Assembly (NCBI GenBank): GCA_002327525.1
Contig: DCWG01000062.1
Span: 53,629 to 81,243, forward strand
Direction: 5' to 3'
DNA from: Gammaproteobacteria bacterium UBA2168
GTDB lineage: Bacteria > Pseudomonadota > Gammaproteobacteria > Pseudomonadales > Azotimanducaceae
DNA length: 27,615 nucleotides
The notes beneath the pieces were generated by a model. That model searched no databases. It worked only from the letters and a program-made list of their open reading frames with translations, and was not told the origin of the DNA. Of this stretch, positions 7,584-15,603 are shown one piece after another (position 1 is the stretch's first letter; every line of letters begins with the position of its first letter). The position numbers were made by a program, and so were the translations under genes.

Positions 7584-8384
7584 TCAGCGCCCCTTGAAGT
7601 TGGGTTGTCGCTTCTCCTGAAATGCGGCCACCGCCTCGCGGTGGTCTTCGCTCGCCATCGTTACCTCTTCGTACTTCAGACACATGGGCATCACGACGCT
7701 GGAAACCGAGCGCAGATAGGCGTTGACCGCCATCTTCGATGCCGTGATGGCCTTGGGCGCACCGGCGGCGAGCTTCTCGGCCACCTCCATAGCTCTGGCC
7801 ATGAGTTGGTCCTTGTCCTCGACATAGAAGTTGGCGAGCCCTATTTCAACCGCCTCTTTCCCACTGACGCGGTCTCCGGTCATGAGGTAGTACTTGGCGC
7901 GGTTCACACCGATGAGAAACGGCCAGATCAACTGGCCGCCGTCACCGGCACCAATGCCCATGTTGACGTGCGTATCGGCGAACACCGTGTTGGGCCCGGC
8001 GATGACCACATCGCACAACAGCGCCACATTTGCACCGAGGCCCATGGCGTAGCCGTTGACCGCTGAGATGATGGGTTTTTCACACTCCAGGATGTGGTCG
8101 ACGATTTGGCGGGCTTCCACCCACAGAGAGGGACCCTCCGGATTGGAGCCGATGGGATCGCCGGGACCGAAGTCACCCCCGGCGCTGAAGGCGCGACCTT
8201 CACCTGTGAGGATGAGCACTCTGGCATCGCGGTCGTTGCCGAAGTCGCGGCTGAAGCGGGCGAGTTCGGCGTGCATGGAGCCGTTGACGGCGTTGAGGCG
8301 CTCGGGCCGATTGAGCGTCATCACCACGATGCCGTTGTCGCGGCGCTCGATGAGCATAGTCTGGTAGTTTTCCTGTTTGAGCAC
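7584..8384 (-). CDS. Enoyl-CoA hydratase/isomerase family protein
   Basis: A crotonase-fold protein of 266 residues from the GTG at 8384, which has an AGAGGGAG ribosome binding site; a second GTG in frame at 8411 lacks one. Seen: the LNRPERLNAVN block, the oxyanion-hole segment GRAFSAGGDFG and the NGYAMGLGANVALLCD segment that binds CoA and completes the oxyanion hole, then DTHVNMGIGAGDGG and AKYYLMTGD. The active site has Asp rather than the usual second Glu (GIGAGDGG), so hydratase, isomerase or hydrolase activity cannot be told apart. It acts on acyl-CoA thioesters in the cytoplasm. With the downstream EthD-like protein it suggests an aromatic, terpenoid or side-chain beta-oxidation step. 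Confidence 0.88.
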   Translation of the reverse strand: MLKQENYQTMLIERRDNGIVVMTLNRPERLNAVNGSMHAELARFSRDFGNDRDARVLILTGEGRAFSAGGDFGPGDPIGSNPEGPSLWVEARQIVDHILECEKPIISAVNGYAMGLGANVALLCDVVIAGPNTVFADTHVNMGIGAGDGGQLIWPFLIGVNRAKYYLMTGDRVSGKEAVEIGLANFYVEDKDQLMARAMEVAEKLAAGAPKAITASKMAVNAYLRSVSSVVMPMCLKYEEVTMASEDHREAVAAFQEKRQPNFKGR

Positions 8385-8868
8385 GGGTTCTCCCTCTGTG
8401 TGTGTCCTCACGCAGAATAAACCTGGTGCATCCTGCAGTCACGGCGATTGCCGTACAATCTCGAACATGCCTAACCGTGCAGATGGTGTTGTCTGGAAGT
8501 TCTCCAAACACCGGCACGATATGGCTCAGAGGTGAGCGCACCAAAACTCGAGCGATTAGTTTGTGTTAGCCAGTCGCCAGGCCATGCCTGTGCTGCCTGG
8601 ATTATCGACGATAGTCCGTTGCCATGAGTGTTAGGTGGTGAATTCATAGCGGACTGGGCCTTTTACCTCGTGCAACCGATATTTCGTGATAATCGTCGTG
8701 GTGGGCGCGCACGCCCATGGGGGCTTCGGGCGCGCCGGATTGCCTGCATGTCATGCGGTGAGGCTGGCAACCAAAACAATGATTGGTGGCATTCATCATA
8801 GCGTTGAGAAGTGTCTGGCTATGTAGCGATTCGTCACACAGATAACCTCATGTGCCAAAATAGCGGGG
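8385..8868. other. Intergenic region, about 480 bp, no gene seen
   Basis: This stretch separates divergent genes (hydratase leftward, UDG-fold protein rightward), so it should hold both promoters, but I see no convincing -35/-10 pair. Two hairpins are visible: CCAGGC..GCCTGG at about 8579-8601 and GGGCG-CGCA-CGCCC at about 8703-8716. A 22-codon open frame at 8467-8535 has no ribosome binding site and I do not call it. Confidence 0.5.
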
Positions 8869-9471
8869 ATGGGTACACAAAGGTGTGAATGCGCGTTCGA
8901 GAAGCTATGTACGCAGGTACGCGCCTGCCAACTGTGCGAAACACATCTGCCACTCGGACCGCGCCCGGTATTTCAGGCACATCCGGCGGCGCGCATTCTG
9001 ATCGCCGCCCAGGCGCCCGGCACGCGCGTGCATGAAACGGGCATTCCCTTCAACGATCCGAGCGGTGACCGGTTGCGCCAATGGATGGGGATTGACCGCG
9101 ACGTTTTCTATGACGAATTACGCATCGCGCTTCTACCCATGGGGTTCTGTTATCCCGGGCGGGGTAAGTCCGGCGACCTGCCGCCTCGCGAAGAGTGTGC
9201 ACCCGCATGGCGTAAATCTCTGCTCGATCATCTGCCGGACATTCGTTTGACCCTGGTGATGGGTCAGTATGCACATGGCTGGCATCTGCCGGAGCCAGCG
9301 TATCAAAACCTCACCGAACGCGTGCGAGCGTGGCGGACCTTCGGCGACGGGATCATGCCCCTGCCTCACCCGAGCCCACGTAACAATTTGTGGTTGCGTC
9401 GCAATCCCTGGTTCGAAGAAGAACTGGTGCCGGCGCTTCGAGAGCGAGTGCAGCAGATCATCGGGCGATAG
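8869..9471 (+). CDS. Uracil-DNA glycosylase superfamily protein
   Basis: A 200-residue protein. Seen: an N-terminal CxxC (RACQLC, Cys20/Cys23), the motif-1 region ILIAAQAPGTRVHETG with QAPG at residues 48-51, then FNDPSGDRLRQWMG, and motif 2 HPSPRN at 167-172. This order is that of the UDG superfamily, close to the short family-4-like proteins. The full four-Cys layout that binds a 4Fe-4S cluster in family 4 is not obvious, although Cys6, Cys8, Cys14, Cys94 and Cys110 are also present. The expected role is uracil or damaged-base excision, but the catalytic motif is altered (QAPG followed by T instead of the usual E), so activity is uncertain. Its 3' end overlaps the convergent MFS gene by 14 bp. 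Confidence 0.75.
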   Translation: MGTQRCECAFEKLCTQVRACQLCETHLPLGPRPVFQAHPAARILIAAQAPGTRVHETGIPFNDPSGDRLRQWMGIDRDVFYDELRIALLPMGFCYPGRGKSGDLPPREECAPAWRKSLLDHLPDIRLTLVMGQYAHGWHLPEPAYQNLTERVRAWRTFGDGIMPLPHPSPRNNLWLRRNPWFEEELVPALRERVQQIIGR

Positions 9472-10660
9472 CATCGCCGCGGGTCTGGAACAGTGCGACC
9501 AGCATCAGCAACACAAACGGCGATGCGGACAACAGCAATGCCTGCCAGCCGAGTGTGTGCAACATGGTTCCGGCAAGCAGGCTAACCGCGGCCGAGGTTC
9601 CGAACACACTGAATTCGTTGACCGCCTGTGCCTTGAATCGTTCGTTGGATCGGTAGGTGTGCACCAACAGTGTGGTACCGCCAACGAACAGAAAATTCCA
9701 GCCGAGGCCAAGCAACACCATCACAGACCAGTAGTGCATCAGATGCTGACCGACGAAACCCACGCCGATGGTTGCGAGTAGCAGGAATGCGCCAATGGTC
9801 ATCATGCGGCGGTGACCGAAGCGGCTGACCAGGGTACCCGAGATGAGAGAGGGCAGGTACATGGCCAGGATGTGTGCGCGCACGACGCTTGCAGTGGCAT
9901 CGAGATCGTGTGGGCCCATCACGTGCATGCTCACCGGTGTGGCGGTCATGATGTATACCATGACACCCTGGCCGACTACGCCTGCCAGCACCGCCAGCAG
10001 AAAAAGCGGCTGGCGGGTGATGATGCCGAGTGGGCGAGGGTGATTGTCTGTATTTGCGTCTTCCGGGACGGACGCTGTATCTCTCAGTTGCGAAAACAAG
10101 AATGCGGCCGACAGATACAGGGCTGCCGCCACCAACAATCCACCCTGGTAGGGCATGGTTGGTGTGATTGCACCTCCATTTGCCGCGAGAAAGGGGCCGA
10201 GCAGCGCGCCGCCGATGGATCCGAGCAGAATGAGCGAGATCGCATTGTTGATCTGATGTTGTTCTACGCTCTCAGCAGCGGCGAAGCGGAACTGCTGTCC
10301 GAAGGCCATGCCGGTACCCAGCATGGCGGTAGAGACGCAAAACAGTGCGAAGCTGGCATTGCCGATTGCATACGCGGCGAGTAGGGCGCCGGCAGTTGAG
10401 TTGATGGCGGCCACGGTGAATCCGACGGGCCGTCCCACTCGACGCATGAGCAAGGAGGCGGGTACGGTAGCGCTGGCGGTGCCAATGACGATAAGCGAAA
10501 CCGGGAGTGTGGCGAGCGCAGGATTGACCGACAGACGGCTGCCGACAATGCCCGTGATGGTGACCAGCAGCGCTGAACCAGTAACAAAAATGAGCTGTGA
10601 GGTGATGAGTATAGTGATGTTCCGCTCGCGGAGCAGACGCACCATCGCAGGCACCGCCAT
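9458..10660 (-). CDS. MFS transporter
   Basis: A 400-residue integral inner-membrane protein with about twelve hydrophobic segments in two halves joined by a polar loop near residues 195-215 (RDTASVPEDANTDN). The conserved loop between helices 2 and 3 reads LLMRRVGRPVG, a form of the MFS G-x3-D-R-x-G signature, repeated in the second half as SRFGHRR. No substrate can be read from the sequence; drug or metabolite efflux is typical for proteins of this length. No clear ribosome binding site precedes the ATG at 10660; the ATG five codons later is an alternative. It is divergent from the arylamine N-acetyltransferase gene, 173 bp apart, and the two may share a control region. Confidence 0.85.
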   Translation of the reverse strand: MAVPAMVRLLRERNITILITSQLIFVTGSALLVTITGIVGSRLSVNPALATLPVSLIVIGTASATVPASLLMRRVGRPVGFTVAAINSTAGALLAAYAIGNASFALFCVSTAMLGTGMAFGQQFRFAAAESVEQHQINNAISLILLGSIGGALLGPFLAANGGAITPTMPYQGGLLVAAALYLSAAFLFSQLRDTASVPEDANTDNHPRPLGIITRQPLFLLAVLAGVVGQGVMVYIMTATPVSMHVMGPHDLDATASVVRAHILAMYLPSLISGTLVSRFGHRRMMTIGAFLLLATIGVGFVGQHLMHYWSVMVLLGLGWNFLFVGGTTLLVHTYRSNERFKAQAVNEFSVFGTSAAVSLLAGTMLHTLGWQALLLSASPFVLLMLVALFQTRGDAIAR

Positions 10661-10833
10661 GGAGGAGTCCGTGTGTGTGACGAGCAGGCAGCATACGCGA
10701 GTTGTCCGGACAACGGCTTGAGTGTTCCGCGATCGGACTTGAACGGTTTGAATTGCACGCGATACTGCGAGGTAGGCGGAAATCTCGCCTCGGTGGTGGA
10801 TGGGGTTGGCAGCACAAAAAGGAGGCCGTGATC

Positions 10834-11628
10834 ATGCATTTCGACGAGGACGCTTATCTCGCCCGCACCGGAGCTGCTCGTCCGCAGGGTTGCACTCTCG
10901 AGGCGCTCACGCAACTGAGCCAGGCGCAGGCGTTTGCGGTGCCTTTCGAGAACTTCGACATCCTACTTGGGCGTGGCATTGACGTCGCACCGGAAGCGAT
11001 TTTCGAGAAGCTGGTGGATCGGGGTCGCGGCGGCTACTGTTTTGAACTGAACGGGCTTTTTTTACAGGCGCTGCAACACTTCGGGTTCGAGGCGCGAGCG
11101 TTGCTTGCACGCGTTCATGTGTCTGGCCAAGTTGGCGGGCGTACCCACCAGGTGAGTCTGGTGCATCTCGATGGCGAGCCGTGGGTGGTGGATGTTGGAT
11201 TCGGGGCCTTCACGCAACGTTATCCAATGCCACTCAATCACAAAGGTGAGACCCAGCAGCATGACGACCTGCGGTTTCGGTATGTGGACTGCGATCCCTG
11301 GGGCGTGATATTGCAGGCGCAAAAGCCAGACGGCTGGCAAAACCTCTACAGTTTCGATCTAGAGACGGTCTGTCGGGGCGACATCGAGACGGGCAATCAC
11401 TTCACCTCCACCAGCCCGAGGGCACTCTTCACGATGATGCGTATCGCAACCATGCTGAACAAAAGAGGGCGCAATACGCTGAGTGATCTGCAACTCACTC
11501 GTGTTGCGGACGGCGAAGAACGCCTTGAAACGGTGGAAGACGGCCCTGCATACCTTGCGCTGCTCGATCAACTGTTCGGCCTGGATTTAGGTGCCAGTTC
11601 GAGTGATCTCCCGCCCATTCGGGGCTGA
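10834..11628 (+). CDS. nat: Arylamine N-acetyltransferase
   Basis: A 264-residue acyl-CoA-dependent transferase. The frame is open from 10702, but the ATG at 10834 has an AGGAGG ribosome binding site and its product begins at the usual NAT position (MHFDEDAYLARTG). The full catalytic triad is visible: Cys69 in RGGYCFELN, His105 in GRTHQVSLV and Asp120 in WVVDVGFGA. The N-terminal VPFENFD block is also typical. It transfers an acetyl or other acyl group from CoA to arylamines, hydrazines or related amines in the cytoplasm. Length fits bacterial NATs. It stands alone on the plus strand, divergent from an MFS gene, and its natural substrate cannot be inferred from the neighbours. Confidence 0.92.
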   Translation: MHFDEDAYLARTGAARPQGCTLEALTQLSQAQAFAVPFENFDILLGRGIDVAPEAIFEKLVDRGRGGYCFELNGLFLQALQHFGFEARALLARVHVSGQVGGRTHQVSLVHLDGEPWVVDVGFGAFTQRYPMPLNHKGETQQHDDLRFRYVDCDPWGVILQAQKPDGWQNLYSFDLETVCRGDIETGNHFTSTSPRALFTMMRIATMLNKRGRNTLSDLQLTRVADGEERLETVEDGPAYLALLDQLFGLDLGASSSDLPPIRG

Positions 11629-11642
11629 GTTGTTTCTCCCGC

Positions 11643-11677
11643 AAAAAAAAAGAAAACCCCGCCCGAAGGCGGGGTTC
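11643..11677 (-). terminator. Strong intrinsic terminator of a minus-strand transcript
   Basis: On the minus strand CCCCGCC-TTCG-GGCGGGG is followed by TTTTC and nine more T. The stem is 7 GC pairs closed by a UUCG tetraloop, a textbook rho-independent terminator. The U-tract is on the minus-strand side, so it chiefly ends a transcript arriving from 11680-12400. It could also help end nat mRNA, but in that direction the stem is not followed by a U-run. Confidence 0.85.
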
Positions 11678-12345
11678 CCAAATTAGGATTTGGCCTTGCG
11701 GTTCCGGGTCAAGCCCTTCCTCGCGTTGGTCTATCCTAGCCGGATCACGTAGATCCGTCAGGTCCGAAGACCCCTCGGAAGTCCGGTTTCTTCCGGCCGA
11801 AGCCATCCGATACCTTCATTCCTTTCCTGAGCTCTGGATCTTGGCCTCCCGCAGGGGACGTCGACCCGAAGATCAGGGCCAGCCCGAAGACTGGTCCGGA
11901 ACATTTGTTCCGGCTGGAACCCGAGGGTTCCTGGATCCGAAGATCCGGTGGGTCCGAAGACCCGGATCGTGCTCTGTTCCCGGCAAACCCACCTTTCGGT
12001 CGACCTGCCTTTCCCGTCGCACGTGGTTGCTTCGCTAAAGCCAAACGTCTCTGGCCGGTTCACAACCTAGACTCAACGAGCCGTTATTTTTCGACGCCTT
12101 GCTACGTCGCTTCCCAGCACTCGATCGAAGCGCCTCGAAGACAGGATGATCGATCTCAATCCTCTCCTCTTTCGAGGGGTCTGCGAAGAGACCGGATCTC
12201 TGCCTCATGTACACGAGGTTCGACCACCCTTGAGCCATCGTTGCCGTGATGACCCCGACCCTGGCAGGGGCCTAGCAGTTCTGACATCTTCCGTTGCCCC
12301 GGTTCCCCGAGACTTCCCCGTTTCCGGGGATTGGTCGATGTCTGA
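11643..12345 (-). ncRNA. Candidate large structured RNA: array of UUCG and GAAA hairpins
   Basis: No protein gene is convincing here. Read on the minus strand the DNA is a chain of short perfect stems. Seven have C(UUCG)G loops (loop positions 11664, 11765, 11797, 11867, 11885, 11938, 11955), for example GGGTC-TTCG-GACCC and GGATC-TTCG-GATCC. Others include CCGGAAC-AAAT-GTTCCGG, CGGATC-TACGT-GATCCG, ACC-GAAA-GGT, CCTC-GAAA-GAGG (about 12167-12178) and CCCCG-GAAA-CGGGG (12315-12328). UUCG and GNRA loops are RNA-stabilising and read correctly only on the minus strand; a canonical terminator follows at 11643. I considered RNase P RNA, tmRNA and 6S RNA and saw none of their signature sequences. 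The 5' end is a guess. Small open frames on this strand (67-101 codons) are the alternative. Confidence 0.55.
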
Positions 12346-12404
12346 CCGTGTAAATCAATCTACCACTCTGGGCGTGTTTGACTAATGAAACGTCCGCAAG
12401 GGCC

Positions 12405-12468
12405 GGTGGATAAGCTGGGGAAAAGCCTGTGGGCAAGTGGATAACTATGTGGGTGGGGTTGTGGATAA
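12405..12468 (+). promoter_or_regulatory. Cluster of three DnaA-box-like sequences
   Basis: Three repeats of GTGGATAA occur at 12405-12413 (GGTGGATAA), 12436-12444 (AGTGGATAA) and 12460-12468 (TGTGGATAA). The last is a perfect match to the DnaA box TTATCCACA in reverse; the others differ at one base. All share one orientation. The AT-rich stretch 12480-12620 adjoins them. A real origin normally lies by dnaA or rpmH; neither is visible here. Confidence 0.55.
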
Positions 12469-12664
12469 CGATCTGTTTCGCTCGATTCGATGGCAATCTA
12501 AGCGCCTAATACACTGAATTAATAAGAAATTGTGCCGGTATTCCATCACATGAAATTATTGCATGTGGCAGAGCCAGGGCATGTGAATCCACTGCTTATA
12601 TATAGGCGCGGTGTCAGCCGAGATAGGTATTGTTCAGGTGGGGTGGCGGCAGAGTATTGGCTGT
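12469..12664. other. AT-rich spacer without a gene
   Basis: About 200 bp with runs such as AATTAATAAGAAATTG and CTTATATATAGG, clearly richer in A+T than its surroundings. It lies between the DnaA-box-like repeats and the tRNA promoter. It may be an unwinding element, a promoter region for the minus-strand RNA, or simple spacer; I see no good -35/-10 pair facing left. Confidence 0.4.
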
Positions 12665-12692
12665 TTGACAGCACCCCTCGAATCGCTAAGAT
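12665..12692 (+). promoter_or_regulatory. Strong sigma-70 promoter of the tRNA-Val/tRNA-Asp unit
   Basis: A perfect -35 TTGACA (12665-12670), a 16-bp spacer and a -10 TAAGAT (12687-12692) lie 20 bp before tRNA-Val. The sequence just after the -10 (ACGCCCCC) is a GC-rich discriminator, as in stringently controlled stable-RNA promoters. Confidence 0.85.
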
Positions 12693-12711
12693 ACGCCCCC
12701 TTGCCGGGCAT

Positions 12712-12787
12712 GGGTGTTTAGCTCAGTTGGGAGAGCGATGGCCTTACAAGCCATAGGTCGCAGGTTCGACCCCTGCAACACCCACCA
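12712..12787 (+). tRNA. tRNA-Val (anticodon TAC)
   Basis: A 76-nt tRNA with acceptor GGGTGTT pairing AACACCC, then A and an encoded CCA (12785-12787). The anticodon arm ATGGC-CTTACAA-GCCAT gives TAC. The D-arm TAGCTCAGTTGGGAGAGC and T-arm GCAGGTTCGACCCCTGC are canonical. It is followed after 35 bp by tRNA-Asp, which should be on the same transcript. Confidence 0.96.
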
Positions 12788-12822
12788 ATCCGCCTTCGCA
12801 GGAAGGCATGTCCGGAAGACTC

Positions 12823-12899
12823 GGAGCGGTAGTTCAGCTGGTTAGAATACTGGCCTGTCACGCCAGGGGTCGCGGGTTCAAATCCCGTCCGCTCCGCCA
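12823..12899 (+). tRNA. tRNA-Asp (anticodon GTC)
   Basis: A 77-nt tRNA with acceptor GGAGCGG pairing CCGCTCC, discriminator G and an encoded CCA (12897-12899). The anticodon arm CTGGC-CTGTCAC-GCCAG gives GTC. The T-arm CGGGTTCAAATCCCG is canonical. It is second gene of the Val-Asp unit. No terminator is obvious directly downstream. Confidence 0.96.
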
Positions 12900-12940
12900 T
12901 CTATCTGTAATTCGGCATCACGCCTGGCTCGTCCGCACCG

Positions 12941-13585
12941 TTAGTGCTGGCTTGTCTGTGCAAAGAGCGTTGCAATCGGATCGTCGCCATCGAGAAGGTC
13001 TATGGTCTGGCCTCGCGACTCGGGATGATCGAGGCTGGCAAGTATGCACAGCGCAACATTCTCTCTGGATACCTTATAGCCCTTCCCGGCTGCCGCGTCG
13101 GTGCGGACTTTTCCGGTTGCCGGTTCATCGCTGAGCAGTCCCGGACGCAAGATCGTGTGCGCAACCGAACTTGCACGAAGACGCTCATCGGCGAGTTTCT
13201 TCGCAACGAAGTAATGTCGCATCGCAGGAGGTCCTGCAAGCGGCAGCTCCACATTCATTGCACTCACCATGACGACCTGCTCGATGTCCCTTGCTTCACA
13301 TGCTTCGATAACCCGGATCGCGCCATAAAGATCGATGAGCAGCGTCTTGTCCCCCCCTGTTTTTCCGCCTGACCCGGCGGTAAAAACGACGCGGTCGCAG
13401 CCTTCCAGGCTTGCCTCGAACGCTCCCTCCAGGTCGCCGAGGGCCGTCTCCACACCAATCGAATGGAAATAAGCCTGCTGTTCGGGATCGCGCAAGAGTG
13501 CGCGTACCGGCTTGTTGCCCTCTGCGGCAAGACGACAGAGAATTCTCCCGATTTTTCCATTTGCTCCAACCACCAACGTCTTCAT
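12941..13585 (-). CDS. Atypical SDR / NmrA-like NAD(P)-binding protein
   Basis: A 214-residue protein with an N-terminal Rossmann fold, GANGKIG at residues 7-13, followed by ALLRDPEQ (NADP-type basic residues after strand 2), LGDLEG, VVFTAGSGG and a MVSAMNV strand. It lacks a YxxxK catalytic pair in the classical place; HYFVAKKLAD gives a loosely similar Tyr-Lys arrangement, as in atypical SDR family 5 (YwnB/Ycf39-like) proteins. The C-terminus includes TILRPGLLSDEP, common in this group. Its substrate is unknown; members act as oxidoreductases, stress proteins or NAD(P) sensors in the cytoplasm. It converges on the tRNA-Asp gene, 41 bp away, and appears intact. Confidence 0.82.
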   Translation of the reverse strand: MKTLVVGANGKIGRILCRLAAEGNKPVRALLRDPEQQAYFHSIGVETALGDLEGAFEASLEGCDRVVFTAGSGGKTGGDKTLLIDLYGAIRVIEACEARDIEQVVMVSAMNVELPLAGPPAMRHYFVAKKLADERLRASSVAHTILRPGLLSDEPATGKVRTDAAAGKGYKVSRENVALCILASLDHPESRGQTIDLLDGDDPIATLFAQTSQH

Positions 13586-13751
13586 GATGATTTACCCGGT
13601 TTGTTCGTCAAATCACTCAGTTTACAGGCCAGCCAATCAATATCCCCTGGCTAAGCCAATGTACTACAGATCAGGATCGAGGCCACTGAACTCTAAAACC
13701 ACACCCCCAGCCGTTAGTTTCAATCCGATACGAAAAGCGCGTTAATGCTTC

Positions 13752-14198
13752 CTATCCGTCGTCTTTAACTTCCCCGCGAGTAGAAAGATCCGTCAGGGCA
13801 GAACCTGCATGAGGTTCAGACATTGCAACAGCCATAATCATTTCGCCCTTGCAAACCGCCGGTAGAATACGTTGGGCAAGGGATGGGGATGCAAACTTCT
13901 CAATGGCCCGCACCGGTCCTACCGAAGACTCAAATACCGGAAATGCAATTGCAGAGGATATCTTTGCAAATTCTTCAAGAACAATTAGTGCCTCAAGATT
14001 GCCCAAACCCAAACCACCCATTGATTCAGGTACATTGATACCAAGGAATCCCATTTCCGCATACTCTTTCAGTAATTCGCGAGATGGTGGATGACCCGTC
14101 GTCTCTACCTCTTCTGCAAGATTTGTCAGTTTCTCACGCGCATATCGCCGGGCAGTTTCCTGCAATTATTTTTGGTCTTCTGATAACTGGAAATTCAT
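13752..14198 (-). pseudogene. Broken acyl-CoA dehydrogenase (N-terminal part only)
   Basis: Starting at the ATG at 14198 the minus strand reads MNFQLSEDQK, then TAA (14168-14166), then LQETARRYAREKL in the same frame. The natural N-terminus of an acyl-CoA dehydrogenase thus carries a nonsense codon at position 11. The rest of the N-terminal helical domain follows (GFLGINVPESMGGLGLGN, VLEEFAKISSAIAF, MSEPHAGSALTDLSTRG). The frame stops just where the flavin-binding middle domain should begin, so about two thirds of the gene is absent. The lost 3' side coincides with the left edge of an AT-richer patch (about 13745-15600). The parent enzyme would be an FAD-dependent cytoplasmic dehydrogenase of acyl-CoA esters. 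Confidence 0.8.
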
Positions 14199-14294
14199 TT
14201 TAGTATTTGGATTCAAAATGGCCTTGGTGTCTAGCAGTGCAGCATACTCTGGCCTATTCAATAAACAAAAACCGATTAGCCCAGGAGGGATATT

Positions 14295-14885
14295 ATGGCC
14301 GCATATAGCGAAGAAGATGTCGTTGAATTAATAGCAAGGCAAAAATGTTATGACGTGCTAACTCGTTACTGCCGTGCCCTTGACCGGGCCGATGCTGAAC
14401 TTATGCGTTCGGTCTATTGGGAGGATGGCATGGATGATCATGGTGTGTTTAAAGGTAACGCACATGAGTTTGCCGACTTCATCATCCTCGAGATACAAAA
14501 CTGGTTCGAGGTTACGACACATTCAATCAGCAATGTACATATGGAATATTATGGAGACGTAATGTGTACAGAGTCATATTTAACTGCGTATCACAAAGTA
14601 ATAGGGGATAAGGAGAAGATAGAGGCGGTACAAGGATCTGAATACTATTCCAGGTTAAACCTGGCTGAAGTTGGGGATACACATCATGTATTCTTTTACG
14701 GTGGAAGATATATAGACCGTCTCGAAAAACGAGATGGGGAATGGCGTATTTCCCTGCGCAGGGTAGTCATGGACTGGAATGAACACTGGCCTGGACACAC
14801 TATCCTGGATGACGGTATGTGTAAGACCCTGACGTTGAGAGGAGAACGAGGTCATGGTGCCCCGGCTTTTTTAAACAAAGCTTGA
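14295..14885 (+). CDS. SnoaL-like (NTF2-fold) protein
   Basis: A 196-residue protein with a strong ribosome binding site (AGGAGGG) 7 nt before the ATG. Seen: an N-terminal helix ending in LTRYCRALDRADAELM, typical of the SnoaL_4 group (R-Y-x3-lD.xD). A long strand region follows (SNVHMEYYGDVMCTESYLTA, FFYGGRYIDRLEKRDGEWRI) with WNEHWPG near the end. The fold forms a hydrophobic pocket; members include ring-hydroxylating dioxygenase small subunits, dehydratases and isomerases, often in steroid or aromatic gene clusters, but no catalytic assignment is possible here. It is the only undamaged gene of the AT-richer patch and lies between a broken acyl-CoA dehydrogenase and a broken PQQ-type gene. 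Codon use is visibly more AT-rich than that of the window's core genes. Confidence 0.8.
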   Translation: MAAYSEEDVVELIARQKCYDVLTRYCRALDRADAELMRSVYWEDGMDDHGVFKGNAHEFADFIILEIQNWFEVTTHSISNVHMEYYGDVMCTESYLTAYHKVIGDKEKIEAVQGSEYYSRLNLAEVGDTHHVFFYGGRYIDRLEKRDGEWRISLRRVVMDWNEHWPGHTILDDGMCKTLTLRGERGHGAPAFLNKA

Positions 14886-14889
14886 GGTC

Positions 14890-15600
14890 CTAATCCTCCG
14901 CTTCAAAAGCCAATAACACATTTCCTGGTGTATGGAAGTAAATGCCGTAGCCTGAATTGGCATAGACACGGCCATTAGCGATAACCGGGCCGGTAGCAAC
15001 GCTCATGCTACCTCCCTTTGCTGGCTCTCCCGATAAAGTAATAACTTCCTGGTGAGTATCATATTCCCAGATGACTTCATCCGTGGCGCTATCATATGCC
15101 CGCAATCGTGAATCCAGGTGACCCGCAAACACGACCCCCGGAATAGCGGTGACAGGAGCAGAAATGCCAGGGTCACAATGCTCACGTTCTTCACAAATGT
15201 TCCTGGTTACATTAGCCCAGAGTTGTTTTCCCGTGAATGCTTTAAAAGCGAACAAACCGGGGCGAGCATCCCCAACAGGTAAAATATCATCATCATAATC
15301 GGCTACTGGAACAAACACCGTATCCCCTTCTACGGCCAGTCCGAAATTAATCCCGCCTTGCGTCCCACCTCTTCCGGGTTTCTGGTGCCAGACAACCTCT
15401 GTAGTTTCAGGATCGACACCGTAAACATCACCTGATTTTTGTGCCCCAACTAAAATTTCCTGTTCACCCGCCTTTAGTTGAATCATCGCAGCAGCAAAAT
15501 CCACATCGGGTCCACCTTCCTCGGGGCAATTAGCCTGGGAAGGTACGAAAGGATAGCAGGCCACATTCCATGCATCGCCCTCCGTGGTTTGACGTTTCCA
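14890..15600 (-). pseudogene. C-terminal fragment of a PQQ beta-propeller dehydrogenase-like protein
   Basis: About 235 codons of a beta-propeller protein, open up to a TAA at 15615-15613, with no credible start. Seen: GDVYGVDPETTEVVWHQKPG, GLFAFKAFTGKQLW, SRLRAYDSATDEVIWEYDT and GRVYANSGYGIYFHTPGNV, i.e. repeated strand blocks of the Ax(D)xxTGxxxW type. The ISAPVTAIPGVVFAGHLDS stretch and the NSGYG ending recall PQQ-dependent polyvinyl-alcohol dehydrogenases of the periplasm. The whole N-terminal half, including any signal peptide or cytochrome domain, is missing. The break lies at about 15600, where sequence of the opposite strand begins to encode another truncated gene. Confidence 0.7.
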
Positions 15601-15603
15601 TGG

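Noticed and set aside
8467..8535. 22-codon open frame upstream of the UDG-fold gene
   Set aside because: No ribosome binding site and no protein-like pattern; expected by chance.
11745..12238. Three overlapping small minus-strand open frames in the hairpin array
   Set aside because: Their products are low in hydrophobic core residues, repeat GSSDP-like and similar stretches because of the hairpins, and overlap each other in different frames. RNA structure explains the sequence better, though I cannot exclude a small protein at 12035-12238.
11643..12345. RNase P RNA, tmRNA or 6S RNA
   Set aside because: I looked for their characteristic conserved stretches on both strands and saw none; the repeated UUCG hairpins are not their layout.
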